Shown here: piece after piece, positions 49,027 through 57,175 of the stretch
Layout of the letters: each line of letters opens with the position of its first letter
How positions within the stretch are numbered: the stretch's first letter is position 1
Assembly: GCA_959019945.1 (NCBI GenBank)
Contig: CAUEQD010000012.1
Location: forward strand, 1-58,512
Reading direction: 5' to 3'
Source of the DNA: an uncultured Collinsella sp.
GTDB lineage: Bacteria; Actinomycetota; Coriobacteriia; Coriobacteriales; Coriobacteriaceae
DNA: 58,512 bases
The notes under the pieces: generated by a model
What the model saw: the letters and a program-made list of their open reading frames with translations, nothing else
What the model was told of the DNA's origin: nothing
Databases searched by the model: none
Made by a program: the position numbers and the translations under genes

Positions 49027-50007
49027 CTACGCGTCCAGAGCGGAGAGGTCGATGCCCAGGGCCTCGGCCATCTCGTCGTTCTTGACGACGACCAGGTCCT
49101 TGCTCGAGAGGTGTTTGATCGGCATGTCCTCGGGCTTAGCCTCACCCTTCAGGATCTTGACGGCCATCTCGCCCGCGGCGTAGCCCAGATCCTCGTAGTT
49201 GATGGAGAGGGTGAACAGGCCGCCAGCCATGCACATACCCTCCTCGCCGGTCACGTAGGGAAGCTTGTTCTCCTTGCAGATCTGGCCCACCTGCGAGGCG
49301 CCCGCGGCGATGGTGTTATCGGTGGGGGAGTACAGCGCGTCGACCTTGCCCACGGCAGATTCGACGACGGACTGGATCTCGTTGGAGCTCGAGACGGTAA
49401 AGTCGGTGTACTCCAGGTCCAGCTTGTCGAGCTCTTTCTTGGCGGCCTTGATCTGGACGTCGGAGTTGGACTCGGCGGTGCAGTAGAGCAGGCCGATCTT
49501 CTTTACGTCGGGCAGGACCTTCTGCATCATCTCGAGCTGCTCGGCGACCGGGGTGAGGTCGGAGGCACCGGTGACGTTGGTGCCGGGCTTGTCGTTGTCC
49601 TGGACCAGGCCGGAGGCAGCGTAGTCGGTGATGGCGCAGCCCACGATGGGGATATCGGCGGTGGCGCCAGCGGCGGCCTGCGCGGCGGGCGTGGCGATGG
49701 CATAGATTAGATCGACGCCATCGCCCACGAACTTGTCGGCGATGGACTTACACGTGGACTGGTCGTTCTGGGCGTTCTTCTGATCGATCTTGACCTTAAG
49801 GCCGCTCTTCTTGATGGCCTTGACAAAGCCGTCGTTGGCGGCGTCGAGTGCAGAGTGCTCGGTGAGCTGCAGAATGCCGACGGTGTAGTCGGAACCGGCG
49901 GCAGCAGAGCCGGAACCAGAGTTGCCGCCGCATCCGGCGAGCGGAGCGAGCGCGAGCAGGCCGGCAGAGACCAGAAGGCTCCTGCGGCTGATGGTGATGT
50001 CCTTCAT
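49027..50007 (-). CDS. ABC transporter substrate-binding lipoprotein (TrpX-like)
   Basis: A 326-residue lipoprotein. Its signal sequence ISRRSLLVSAGLLALAPLAGC has a lipobox ending in Cys25 and a twin Arg that could allow Tat export. A Gly/Ser linker precedes the COG2984 domain (YTVGILQLTEHSALDAANDG ... IPIVGCAITDYAASGLV ... NVTGASDL ... LYSPTDNTI). Homologues bind tryptophan or other aromatic/branched substrates; the actual ligand here is unknown. The ATG at 50007 has GGGGGTAAC upstream. It is the first gene of the importer operon. Confidence 0.88.
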   Translation of the reverse strand: MKDITISRRSLLVSAGLLALAPLAGCGGNSGSGSAAAGSDYTVGILQLTEHSALDAANDGFVKAIKKSGLKVKIDQKNAQNDQSTCKSIADKFVGDGVDLIYAIATPAAQAAAGATADIPIVGCAITDYAASGLVQDNDKPGTNVTGASDLTPVAEQLEMMQKVLPDVKKIGLLYCTAESNSDVQIKAAKKELDKLDLEYTDFTVSSSNEIQSVVESAVGKVDALYSPTDNTIAAGASQVGQICKENKLPYVTGEEGMCMAGGLFTLSINYEDLGYAAGEMAVKILKGEAKPEDMPIKHLSSKDLVVVKNDEMAEALGIDLSALDA

Positions 50008-50070
50008 ATCGTTACCCCCAGTATAGAAATGGCTGGAAACACTGCACTCAAACAAAGTGCAAGTGGAACT

Positions 50071-50112
50071 ATAGTAGCGCGGATGTCCATTTTTACAATA
50101 ACCTGGCAGGTT
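50071..50112 (-). promoter_or_regulatory. Promoter and palindromic operator of the TrpXYZ-like operon
   Basis: On the minus strand TTGTAA (50098-50093) and TACTAT (50076-50071) are 16 bases apart. The palindrome AACCTGGCAGGTT (50100-50112) ends right before the -35. A small hairpin (TGCACT/AGTGCA, 50043-50061) lies in the 5' leader. Confidence 0.6.
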
Positions 50113-50167
50113 TTTTAATACAGAACCGGATGGGCGGTACGGGTAGTCGAATGGACGGCGGAGGTTC

Positions 50168-50953
50168 TTATGCGGCAGAGGCGTCGTCCTCCTCGTCGAG
50201 GGCGGCGAAGAGCTTCTTGCCGTCGAGGAGACGCGTGGTGACGTTTCTCATGCGGCCGATCTCTACGGTACGCAGCGTGTCATCGGCGCCTCGGGCGTCA
50301 TAGACCGTTCCCAGCAAATACGAGATGCCGTCTCGTTGCTTGATGGCAAAGGGGCGGAGTGTCATCCGTGCTACTTCAGTTTCGCCACGTGTCGTGACGC
50401 TCGAAATATCAAAACTCACCGTGGTTCCGTGGTCGATGGCCTGCTCGATGAGCTCGCAGGTGTCGATGCGCTTGACGGGCGTGCGCATGTCCTTGGTGGA
50501 TTTGCCACCGGCGCTTGGAGCAGGCTCGGGTGCATCGAGGTAGCCGCGAACGTCGGCACTCGCCATGGCGACCAAGTGCTGAGCCATGCTTTTTCGAATG
50601 GCAATGGGCGTAGAGCGGTTACGCATGACCATGCCGTGGAGCCGGATGATCTCTTCGTCGGTGAGCGGACGGGTCAAGAGCCGATACCCCACGCCGCGTT
50701 TGTACTCAATTTCGTATCCGGCATGGCGAAGTGCGGAGATGGCGGTGTAGATGCTGCGTCGCGCCGCCGAGATGGGCATGCGGGCGGGGTCGTCGGGATG
50801 GGCGAGGCGCCGGATCAACTCATCGGAAAGCATGGCCTTGTCCTCGCCGGTGTTCTCGCTTAATAGCTGCAGGATGCGAACGGCGCGATAGGCTGCCATC
50901 GAGGCGGCGCCTCTCGTTGCGGTGTCGTAGGTTTCAACAGCGGCTTCGGTCAT
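50168..50953 (-). CDS. WYL-domain transcriptional regulator
   Basis: A 261-residue regulator. The N-terminal winged helix (about residues 15-85: YRAVRILQLLSENTGEDKAML ... AISALRHAGYEIEYKRGVGY) is of HTH_11/DeoR type. The C-terminal part contains a WYL-like strand region (TLRPFAIKQRDGISYLLG) where the signature W-Y-L reads S-Y-L. WYL domains sense nucleotides or other ligands. I prefer the ATG at 50953 (AAAGGA 11 bases upstream) to the GTG at 50962. It lies just upstream of the ABC operon in the same direction and may regulate it (inference). Confidence 0.78.
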   Translation of the reverse strand: MTEAAVETYDTATRGAASMAAYRAVRILQLLSENTGEDKAMLSDELIRRLAHPDDPARMPISAARRSIYTAISALRHAGYEIEYKRGVGYRLLTRPLTDEEIIRLHGMVMRNRSTPIAIRKSMAQHLVAMASADVRGYLDAPEPAPSAGGKSTKDMRTPVKRIDTCELIEQAIDHGTTVSFDISSVTTRGETEVARMTLRPFAIKQRDGISYLLGTVYDARGADDTLRTVEIGRMRNVTTRLLDGKKLFAALDEEDDASAA

Positions 50954-51133
50954 GGTGCCCACGTCCTTTCCGTTTTGGGTGGCGGCGATATGGAGCCTAG
51001 GACGCGGGGTTTTCCCAGGGGCGCAGGGCGCTCTGGGCGGTCGGTAGTCGTCGGCAAACGGCGGTTCGAGTTTTCAACAGCCCTGTTCAACTGACCAAAA
51101 ACTTGCCAAAAGCTTGACGGATGCTGCTGAAAA

Positions 51134-51165
51134 AAGCGTCTCTCGACCGATGTCGAGAGACGCTT
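51134..51165 (-). terminator. Terminator of asnS
   Basis: AAGCGTCTCTCGA and its complement form a perfect 13-bp stem; on the minus strand T6 follows. Confidence 0.9.
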
Positions 51166-51212
51166 GTGCGATGAGCGTTTGCGTGTGGCGACGCGAGCTA
51201 GCGTCCGACGTA

Positions 51213-52616
51213 TTAGAAGTCGGCGTTGCCCACGGTGCGCGGGTGCGGCAGGACGTCGCGGATGTTGCCCACGCCGGTGAGGTACATCACCAAGCGCTCG
51301 AAGCCCAGACCGTAGCCGGCGTGCTTGCAGGAACCGTAGCGGCGCAGGTCAAGGTAGTACTTGTACTGCTCGGGATTCATGCCCAGGTCCTTGATGCGGG
51401 CCTCGAGCAGATCCAGGCGCTCCTCGCGCTGGGAGCCGCCGATAATCTCGCCGATACCGGGAACCAGGCAGTCGGCGGCGGCGACGGTCTTGCCGTCCTC
51501 GTTCATGCGCATATAGAAGGCCTTGATCTCTGCCGGGTAGTCGGTTACGAAGGTCGGGCGCTTAAAGTGCTCCTCGGTCAGGAAGCGCTCGTGCTCGGTC
51601 TGCAGGTCGATGCCCCAGCTGACGGGGTAATCAAACTGGTGGCCAGCAGCGACTGCCTGCTCCAGGATCTCGATGGCATCGGTGTAGGTAACGCGGGCAA
51701 AGTCGGAGTTTGCCACGTGGTCCAGGCGCTCGATCAGGCCCTTGTCCACAAACTTGTTGAGCATGTTGAGCTCGTCGGGGCAGGTGGCCATAACGTCCTT
51801 GAGGACGTACTTGAGCATGGCTTCGGCGTTATCCATGTAGTCGTTCAGATCGGCAAAGGCCATCTCGGGCTCGATCATCCAAAACTCGGCGGCGTGGCGC
51901 GTGGTGTTGGAGTTTTCGGCGCGGAAGGTGGGGCCAAAGGTGTACACGTCGCCAAAGGCCATGGCAAAGTTCTCGGCATTGAGCTGGCCGGACACGGTGA
52001 GGCTTGCGTGCTTGCCAAAGAAGTCCTGGCTCCAGTCGACCTCGCCGGACTCGGTGAGGGGCGGATTTTTGGGGTCGAGTGTGGTCACGCGGAACATCTC
52101 GCCGGCGCCCTCGCAGTCACTCGTGGTGATGATGGGGGTGTTGACGTAAACAAAGCCCTGCTCCTGGAAGAAGCGGTGGATGGCGGCAGCCGCGACAGAG
52201 CGGATGCGGAACACGGCACGGAACAGGTTGGTGCGAGGGCGCAGGTGCTGCTGGGTGCGCAGGAACTCGACGGTTGCGCGCTTCTTCTGCAGCGGGTAAT
52301 CCGGGGCGCTGACGCCCTCGACCTCGATGGAGGTGGCAGAAAGCTCGAAAGGCTGGGGCGCATCGGGGGTCAGCTTGACGGTGCCGGTGCAAATGAGTGC
52401 GGCCGAGACGTTTTGGTGGGCGATCTCGTCGTAGTTGTCGAGTGCCTCGCGGTTCATGACGACCTGCAGGTCGCGGAAGCAGCTGCCGTCGTTGAGCGTA
52501 ACAAAGCCAAAGTTCTTCATGTCGCGGACGGACTTGACCCAGCCGGCGACGGTGACGGTCTGGCCGCCGAGCGACTCGGCATCGGCATAGAGCTGCGCGA
52601 TTTTGATGCGGTTCAC
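51213..52616 (-). CDS. asnS: Asparaginyl-tRNA synthetase
   Basis: Class IIb synthetase charging tRNA-Asn. An N-terminal OB-fold (about residues 15-105, VTVAGWVKSVRDMKNFGFVTL) precedes the catalytic core with motif 2 (FRAENSNTTRHAAEFWMIEP) and motif 3 (GYGLGFERLVMYLTG). From the GTG at 52616 (GGGAGG 4 bases upstream) the protein is 467 residues, matching the family; longer in-frame starts lack an RBS. A direct AsnRS means Asn-tRNA need not be made by transamidation. Confidence 0.93.
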   Translation of the reverse strand: MNRIKIAQLYADAESLGGQTVTVAGWVKSVRDMKNFGFVTLNDGSCFRDLQVVMNREALDNYDEIAHQNVSAALICTGTVKLTPDAPQPFELSATSIEVEGVSAPDYPLQKKRATVEFLRTQQHLRPRTNLFRAVFRIRSVAAAAIHRFFQEQGFVYVNTPIITTSDCEGAGEMFRVTTLDPKNPPLTESGEVDWSQDFFGKHASLTVSGQLNAENFAMAFGDVYTFGPTFRAENSNTTRHAAEFWMIEPEMAFADLNDYMDNAEAMLKYVLKDVMATCPDELNMLNKFVDKGLIERLDHVANSDFARVTYTDAIEILEQAVAAGHQFDYPVSWGIDLQTEHERFLTEEHFKRPTFVTDYPAEIKAFYMRMNEDGKTVAAADCLVPGIGEIIGGSQREERLDLLEARIKDLGMNPEQYKYYLDLRRYGSCKHAGYGLGFERLVMYLTGVGNIRDVLPHPRTVGNADF

Positions 52617-52728
52617 GTATCCTCCCATAACGGTTGAATGATAGTTGTCCATACAGTTCGATATTCTAGCAGCTCGGCTCATTTGGGCTATACAGATAAG
52701 GCATTGGCGGGATGGTTTTTCAAACGAA

Positions 52729-52760
52729 AAGCGCCCGCGGCCAAATGGTCGCGGGCGCTT
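52729..52760 (-). terminator. Terminator of crr
   Basis: AAGCGCCCGCG and CGCGGGCGCTT form an 11-bp stem; the minus-strand side has a TTTTCGTTTG tail. Confidence 0.82.
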
Positions 52761-52797
52761 GACGAGGTGCCTTTTGGCTGTGTGGCGCGGGGCCTGG

Positions 52798-53361
52798 CTA
52801 CTTGGTCTTGGCTACCAGCAGCGGGTCGCCCAGCTTGACGAGCGGGTTGCCGCCGATAAGCGTTCCAGACTCGCCGACATGGTCGATGCTCTTAAGGCGA
52901 TCGAGCTCGGAGACGATGACGGTCACGATGTCCTCGTGACCAGCGGCCTTAATGGCCTCGCGGTCGAAGCTGATGAGCGGCTGGCCTGCCTTGACCACAT
53001 CGCCCATCTCGACAAAGCGGGCAAAACCCTTGCCGTTCATTTCCACGGTGCCCAGGCCGACATGGATAAACACGCGCAGGCCGTCCTCGGTGATCATGCC
53101 AATGGAGTGGTTGGTGACGGTGGTGGCACCGATGCGGCCGTTGGCGGGCGCATAGATGGTGCCGGTAATGGGCTCGATGCCATAGCCCTGGCCAAGCATG
53201 CCCGAGGCGATCGTCTCGTCGGGAACCTCGTCCAGGTTGACGAGCACGCCGTTGACGGGGGCATAGATGACGCCTTCGCGGGTGGCGAAGCTTGCTGCGG
53301 GCGGAACGGACGCCTCGCCGGTCGAGGTGAAGGTGTACTTAAGCGAATCGAGCAGACCCAT
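52798..53361 (-). CDS. crr: PTS glucose-type IIA component (Crr-like)
   Basis: 187-residue soluble EIIA of the glucose family, which passes phosphate from HPr to a sugar-specific EIIB. The active-site His is in RVFIHVGLGTVEMNGKGF, and the second conserved His is in VTNHSIGM. The start is the ATG at 53361 with GGAGG upstream. It is a stand-alone IIA; the partner IIBC is not in the window. A GAAACGTTTC palindrome lies 48 bases before the start codon. Confidence 0.92.
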   Translation of the reverse strand: MGLLDSLKYTFTSTGEASVPPAASFATREGVIYAPVNGVLVNLDEVPDETIASGMLGQGYGIEPITGTIYAPANGRIGATTVTNHSIGMITEDGLRVFIHVGLGTVEMNGKGFARFVEMGDVVKAGQPLISFDREAIKAAGHEDIVTVIVSELDRLKSIDHVGESGTLIGGNPLVKLGDPLLVAKTK

Positions 53362-53408
53362 AGTTGCCTCCAACTTAAATAGGCGCATATCGCGCGTTTG
53401 GTTTGCCG

Positions 53409-53418
53409 GAAACGTTTC
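53409..53418. promoter_or_regulatory. cre-like palindrome between crr and the esterase gene
   Basis: GAAACGTTTC is a perfect 10-mer centred on ACGT, with cre-like symmetry (A-A-x-C-G-x-T-T) as bound by LacI-family regulators such as CcpA. It lies in the 243-base gap between divergent crr and an esterase. No binding protein is in the window. Confidence 0.4.
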
Positions 53419-53604
53419 GCATGTGTTTCGCGGCTTGGTCAACGCCCCTATTTTACGCTGCTCAACGATACCTCTGAACTGGGATTATGTGATATATCAG
53501 TTGAAGGGAAACTTATTGTCGGAGTGTTTCTGCGCCACGGGTTCAAGTGGGGTACGCTTGAAGGCGAAAAACAAGGGCACATAATTTGCGCGAAGGGAGC
53601 ACAT

Positions 53605-54507
53605 ATGATTGTCGAGAACCATGCCCTGTGGGGCGAGGAGCCGACCGAGGAATATCCGGCGACGTTTACGTATTTGGGTGCCGAGCCGCTGCCCGATAAA
53701 CCGAATGGTCGCCGCCCTGCCGTGATTATCTGTGGCGGAGGTGCGTTTACGCATATCGCTCCGCATGAGCAGGATCCCGTGGCTTTTGCGTTTTTGGATC
53801 ACGGCTACCAGGCCTTTGTGCTCAACTATGTCACGAGTTCTACGGGTGACGTGAGCTTTCCGCACCCCCAGGCAGATCTTGCCAAGATGGTCGCCACGGT
53901 GCGCGCCAACGCCGACGAGTGGCATGTCGATCCTAAGCGCGTGTGCGTCGTGGGATTCTCGGCGGGCGGTATGATCTGCGCCTCGCTGGCAACACAGTGG
54001 AAGACCGGCCCCTTCGCGGCACTTGCCGGGGCGCGTCCGGACGACATTCGTCCCGATGCCGTGGTGCTGGGCTATCCATTGCTCGACTTTGCCTATGTGC
54101 GCGACATGCAGACGCGCGATCCGCGCATTGACTTGCGCGTGCCCAAGACGGGCGGCAAGACGGGGCGCGATCTGCTCAACGACTACCTGTCGATGGTGAC
54201 GGGCGGCGAGGCAACTGACGAGCATTTGGCCGATATCTGCCCCACCACACATGTTTCGCGTCAGATGCCGCCGACCTTTGTGTGGGGCGTGTCCGACGAC
54301 AAGACGGCGCCGATCGCGCAGGTCTATCCGTTTGCGCAGCGCATGGCCGAGGAGGGCGTCGCATGCGAGATGCACGTCTTTGACCAGGGCGGCCACGGCC
54401 TTTCGCTCGGCAACGCCAACACCGCGGTCGACAACGAGGACAAGCAAGTGGCGGTCCGTCCTTGGATTCGCCTAGCCTTCCGCTTCCTGGAGCGTCACGG
54501 TTTCTAG
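53605..54507 (+). CDS. Alpha/beta-hydrolase esterase (BD-FAE/COG0657-like)
   Basis: 300-residue hydrolase with no signal peptide. The oxyanion strand VIICGGGAFTH corresponds to the H-G-G-G region, the nucleophile elbow is VGFSAGGM (G-x-S-x-G), the acid is in VWGVSDDKTAP and the catalytic His in DQGGHGLSLG. Relatives include acetyl-xylan and feruloyl esterases and other carboxylesterases; the substrate cannot be told. The ATG at 53605 has GAAGGGA upstream. The TAG is followed immediately by the second copy of the lysS-type repeat. Confidence 0.85.
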   Translation: MIVENHALWGEEPTEEYPATFTYLGAEPLPDKPNGRRPAVIICGGGAFTHIAPHEQDPVAFAFLDHGYQAFVLNYVTSSTGDVSFPHPQADLAKMVATVRANADEWHVDPKRVCVVGFSAGGMICASLATQWKTGPFAALAGARPDDIRPDAVVLGYPLLDFAYVRDMQTRDPRIDLRVPKTGGKTGRDLLNDYLSMVTGGEATDEHLADICPTTHVSRQMPPTFVWGVSDDKTAPIAQVYPFAQRMAEEGVACEMHVFDQGGHGLSLGNANTAVDNEDKQVAVRPWIRLAFRFLERHGF

Positions 54508-54578
54508 TTACGCGGTTTTACCAAACGCCGTAACCACTTGACGCTGCAAGCCCGCCAGAGCGGCAATCTGTCGATTGA
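54508..54578 (+). repeat. Dispersed repeat after the esterase gene (copy 2)
   Basis: It matches the repeat at 12726-12797 (TTTTACCAAACGCCGTAACC is shared exactly). Here the left arm reads TTACGCGG instead of TTACGGCG, so the hairpin has two mismatches. It starts on the base after the stop codon. Confidence 0.72.
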
Positions 54579-54604
54579 ACATCGGTGTGTGTTCGCGCTA
54601 TCAT
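54575..54604 (+). promoter_or_regulatory. Promoter of feoAB
   Basis: TTGAAC (54575-54580) and TATCAT (54599-54604), 18 bases apart, 88 bases before the start codon. Confidence 0.7.
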
Positions 54605-54617
54605 GCGTGGTTAAATG

Positions 54618-54641
54618 GTTAGCCATGGCAAACGGTTAGCC
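54618..54641 (+). promoter_or_regulatory. Tandem GGTTAGCC operator (DtxR/IdeR-like)
   Basis: GGTTAGCC occurs at 54618-54625 and 54634-54641, 16 bases apart and just after the -10. The sequence matches half of the DtxR/IdeR consensus (GGTTAGC), so an iron-dependent repressor is the likely binder. Confidence 0.6.
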
Positions 54642-54691
54642 AAGATAAACAAAATGCAACGCCCTGTGGGCGCCGGGGGAGGAACGCGGAC

Positions 54692-57052
54692 GTGAGACTC
54701 GATACACTCGAGATTGGAAAGGATGCCGTTGTCGCATCGGTGGCATCGGACGATCAGGCACTCCGACAGCATATTTTGGACATGGGTCTAACGCCGGGCA
54801 CCGAAGTCACCATGATGAAGTACGCCCCCATGGGCGATCCGCTCGAGATCCGCCTGCGTGGCTACGAGTTGACACTGCGCAAGGACGATGCCGCTCGCAT
54901 CGAGCTCGTGGGTATTCACGACACCGATACGGGTCCGCGCGCTAACGCCGCAATCGGCACGACGGAGCATCCGGCCCTGGGCGAGGGGACGTATTCGCCC
55001 CGCGCGGCCAAGACGGCCGTGCCCGAGGGCGCACCGCTGCACTTTGCCCTTGCCGGCAACCAAAACTGCGGCAAGACCACGTTGTTCAACCAACTGACGG
55101 GCTCCAACCAGCACGTCGGTAACTTTCCCGGCGTGACGGTCGACCGCAAAGATGGCACCATCCGCAACCACCCCGAGGCGAGCGTTACCGACCTGCCTGG
55201 CATTTACTCCCTGTCGCCGTACACGGGCGAAGAGGTCGTGAGCCGTCAGTTCATCCTCGACGAGCGCCCGGACGCCATCATCGACATCATTGACGCCACC
55301 AATATCGAGCGCAACCTGTACCTGACACTGCAGCTCATGGAGCTCGACCGTCCTATGGTCATCGCGCTCAACATGATGGACGAGGTGACGACCAACGGCG
55401 GCGCCATTGACGTCAACTTGCTCGAGAGCCTGTTGGGCGTGCCGGTCGTCCCCATTAGCGCTGCCCGCAACGAGGGCATCGGCGAGCTGGTGGACCACGC
55501 CCTGCACGTGGCACGGTTCCGCGAGCGCCCCGGTCGCCTGGACTTTTGCGCGCCCGACGGTCCGGACGGCGGTGCGCTGCATCGCTGCATCCACGGTATC
55601 GCCAACCTTATCGAGGACCACGCCGCGACAGCGCACATTCCAGTACGTTTTGCGGCGACCAAGCTGGTCGAGGGTGACGAGCTGGTAACCGAGGCGCTTC
55701 ATCTGGACCGTAACGAGCTCGATGCCATCGAGCACATCATCACCCAGATGGAGGGCGAGGCCGGCACCGACCGCCTATCTGCGCTGGCGGACATGCGCTT
55801 TAGCTTTATCGGCGACGTGTGTGGGCGCTGCGTCGTCAAACCGCACGAGAGCCGCGAGCATGTGCGCTCCGTCAAGATCGACCGCATCCTGACGGGTCGC
55901 TACACGGCCATTCCGGCGTTCCTGGTGATCATGGGCCTCGTCTTTTGGCTGACGTTTGGCGTGATCGGCGCGGCGTTGCAGGGGCTCATGGAGGACGGCA
56001 TCGCTGTCATCATCGCCTCGGCCGATGCGGGCCTCAAGGCGTTCGGAACCAACGACGTGGTGCGCTCGCTGGCTGTCGACGGCGTGCTTACGGGCGTGGG
56101 CAGCGTGCTGACCTTCCTGCCGATTATCGTCGTGCTCTTCTTGTTCCTCTCCATTCTGGAAGACTCCGGATACATGGCGCGCGTGGCCTTTGTCATGGAT
56201 AAGGTACTGCGTCGCTTTGGCTTGTCGGGCCGCAGCTTTGTGCCCATGCTCGTCGGTTTTGGCTGCACCGTGCCGGCTATCATGTCGACCCGTACGCTCC
56301 CATCCGAGCACGACCGCAAGATGACGGTCATGCTCACGCCGTTTATGAGCTGCTCAGCCAAGTTGCCGGTTTACGGCTTGCTGTGCGGGGCGTTTTTCCC
56401 GCAGGCGACGGTTCCCGCCATGGTCTCGCTCTATCTGATCGGTATCGTGGTCGGCTGCATCGCGGCTTTGGTGCTCAACCGTACGGCATTTAAGGGCGAC
56501 CCGGTGCCGTTTATCATGGAGCTTCCCAACTACCGCCTGCCGAGCATCAAGACGACGGTGATGCTGGCATGGGATAAGGCCAAGGACTTTATTACCAAGG
56601 CCTTTACCATTATCTTTGCCGCTACCGTGGTCATCTGGTTCCTTCAGACGTTCGATATCCGCTTTAATGTGGTCGCCGATCAGTCGCAGAGTCTGCTTGC
56701 CGGTCTGGGTAGCATCATCGCGCCGGTGTTGACCCCGCTCGGTTTTGGCGACTGGCGCGCCTCGACGGCGCTCGTCACGGGACTCATCGCCAAGGAAAGC
56801 GTCATCTCGACCCTCACGGTGCTTTTGGGCGCAACGTCGCCCGCGGTGCTGTCAACCATGTTTTCGCCGTTTACCGCTTACGTGTTCTTGGTCTTTACGC
56901 TGCTGTACCCGCCCTGCGTGGCGTCCATCGGCGCCGTCAAGAGCGAGCTGGGCACGCGCTATGCCGTTGCTGTGTTCGCGTTTCAGGTGACGGTCGCCTG
57001 GATCGTGGCGTTTGTCGTGCATTCGGCGGGCATATTGCTGGGTTTGGCTTAG
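54692..57052 (+). CDS. feoB: FeoA-FeoB fused ferrous iron transporter
   Basis: 786-residue Fe2+ uptake protein. Residues 1-75 form a FeoA SH3-like domain (LDMGLTPGTEVTMMKYAP ... GYELTLRK), then the G-protein domain: GNQNCGKTTLFN (G1, near 118), GNFPGVTVDRK (G2), DLPGIYSLSPY (G3) and NMMDE (G4). The membrane part has the Gate motifs GFGCTVPAIMSTRTL and PFMSCSAKLPVY, and about eight TM helices. Most bacteria encode FeoA separately. The start is GTG with GGGGGAGGAAC about 9 bases upstream. A DtxR-like operator precedes it. Confidence 0.95.
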   Translation: MRLDTLEIGKDAVVASVASDDQALRQHILDMGLTPGTEVTMMKYAPMGDPLEIRLRGYELTLRKDDAARIELVGIHDTDTGPRANAAIGTTEHPALGEGTYSPRAAKTAVPEGAPLHFALAGNQNCGKTTLFNQLTGSNQHVGNFPGVTVDRKDGTIRNHPEASVTDLPGIYSLSPYTGEEVVSRQFILDERPDAIIDIIDATNIERNLYLTLQLMELDRPMVIALNMMDEVTTNGGAIDVNLLESLLGVPVVPISAARNEGIGELVDHALHVARFRERPGRLDFCAPDGPDGGALHRCIHGIANLIEDHAATAHIPVRFAATKLVEGDELVTEALHLDRNELDAIEHIITQMEGEAGTDRLSALADMRFSFIGDVCGRCVVKPHESREHVRSVKIDRILTGRYTAIPAFLVIMGLVFWLTFGVIGAALQGLMEDGIAVIIASADAGLKAFGTNDVVRSLAVDGVLTGVGSVLTFLPIIVVLFLFLSILEDSGYMARVAFVMDKVLRRFGLSGRSFVPMLVGFGCTVPAIMSTRTLPSEHDRKMTVMLTPFMSCSAKLPVYGLLCGAFFPQATVPAMVSLYLIGIVVGCIAALVLNRTAFKGDPVPFIMELPNYRLPSIKTTVMLAWDKAKDFITKAFTIIFAATVVIWFLQTFDIRFNVVADQSQSLLAGLGSIIAPVLTPLGFGDWRASTALVTGLIAKESVISTLTVLLGATSPAVLSTMFSPFTAYVFLVFTLLYPPCVASIGAVKSELGTRYAVAVFAFQVTVAWIVAFVVHSAGILLGLA

Positions 57053-57102
57053 TTATGTATTGACGGCGCAACCTCTGTGTATTGAGTTGATTGCGGTCCC
57101 GC

Positions 57103-57125
57103 ATCTGTACTGACGGATGCGGGGC
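57103..57125 (+). terminator. Hairpin after feoAB
   Basis: CCCGCATC and GATGCGGG form a stem; it overlaps the -35 of the next promoter and lacks a T-run, so termination is uncertain. Confidence 0.45.
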
Positions 57126-57139
57126 CGTTGCTATATAAT
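57110..57139 (+). promoter_or_regulatory. Promoter of the MFS gene
   Basis: CTGACG (57110-57115) and a perfect TATAAT (57134-57139), 18 bases apart, 37 bases before the start codon. Confidence 0.65.
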
Positions 57140-57175
57140 CGCCCACCGCCCAAGACAATCGGAGAGGTTTCCTAC

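Noticed and set aside
50008..50167. Tryptophan T-box before the TrpXYZ-like operon
   Set aside because: The leader is too short and no T-box bulge sequence or specifier loop is visible.
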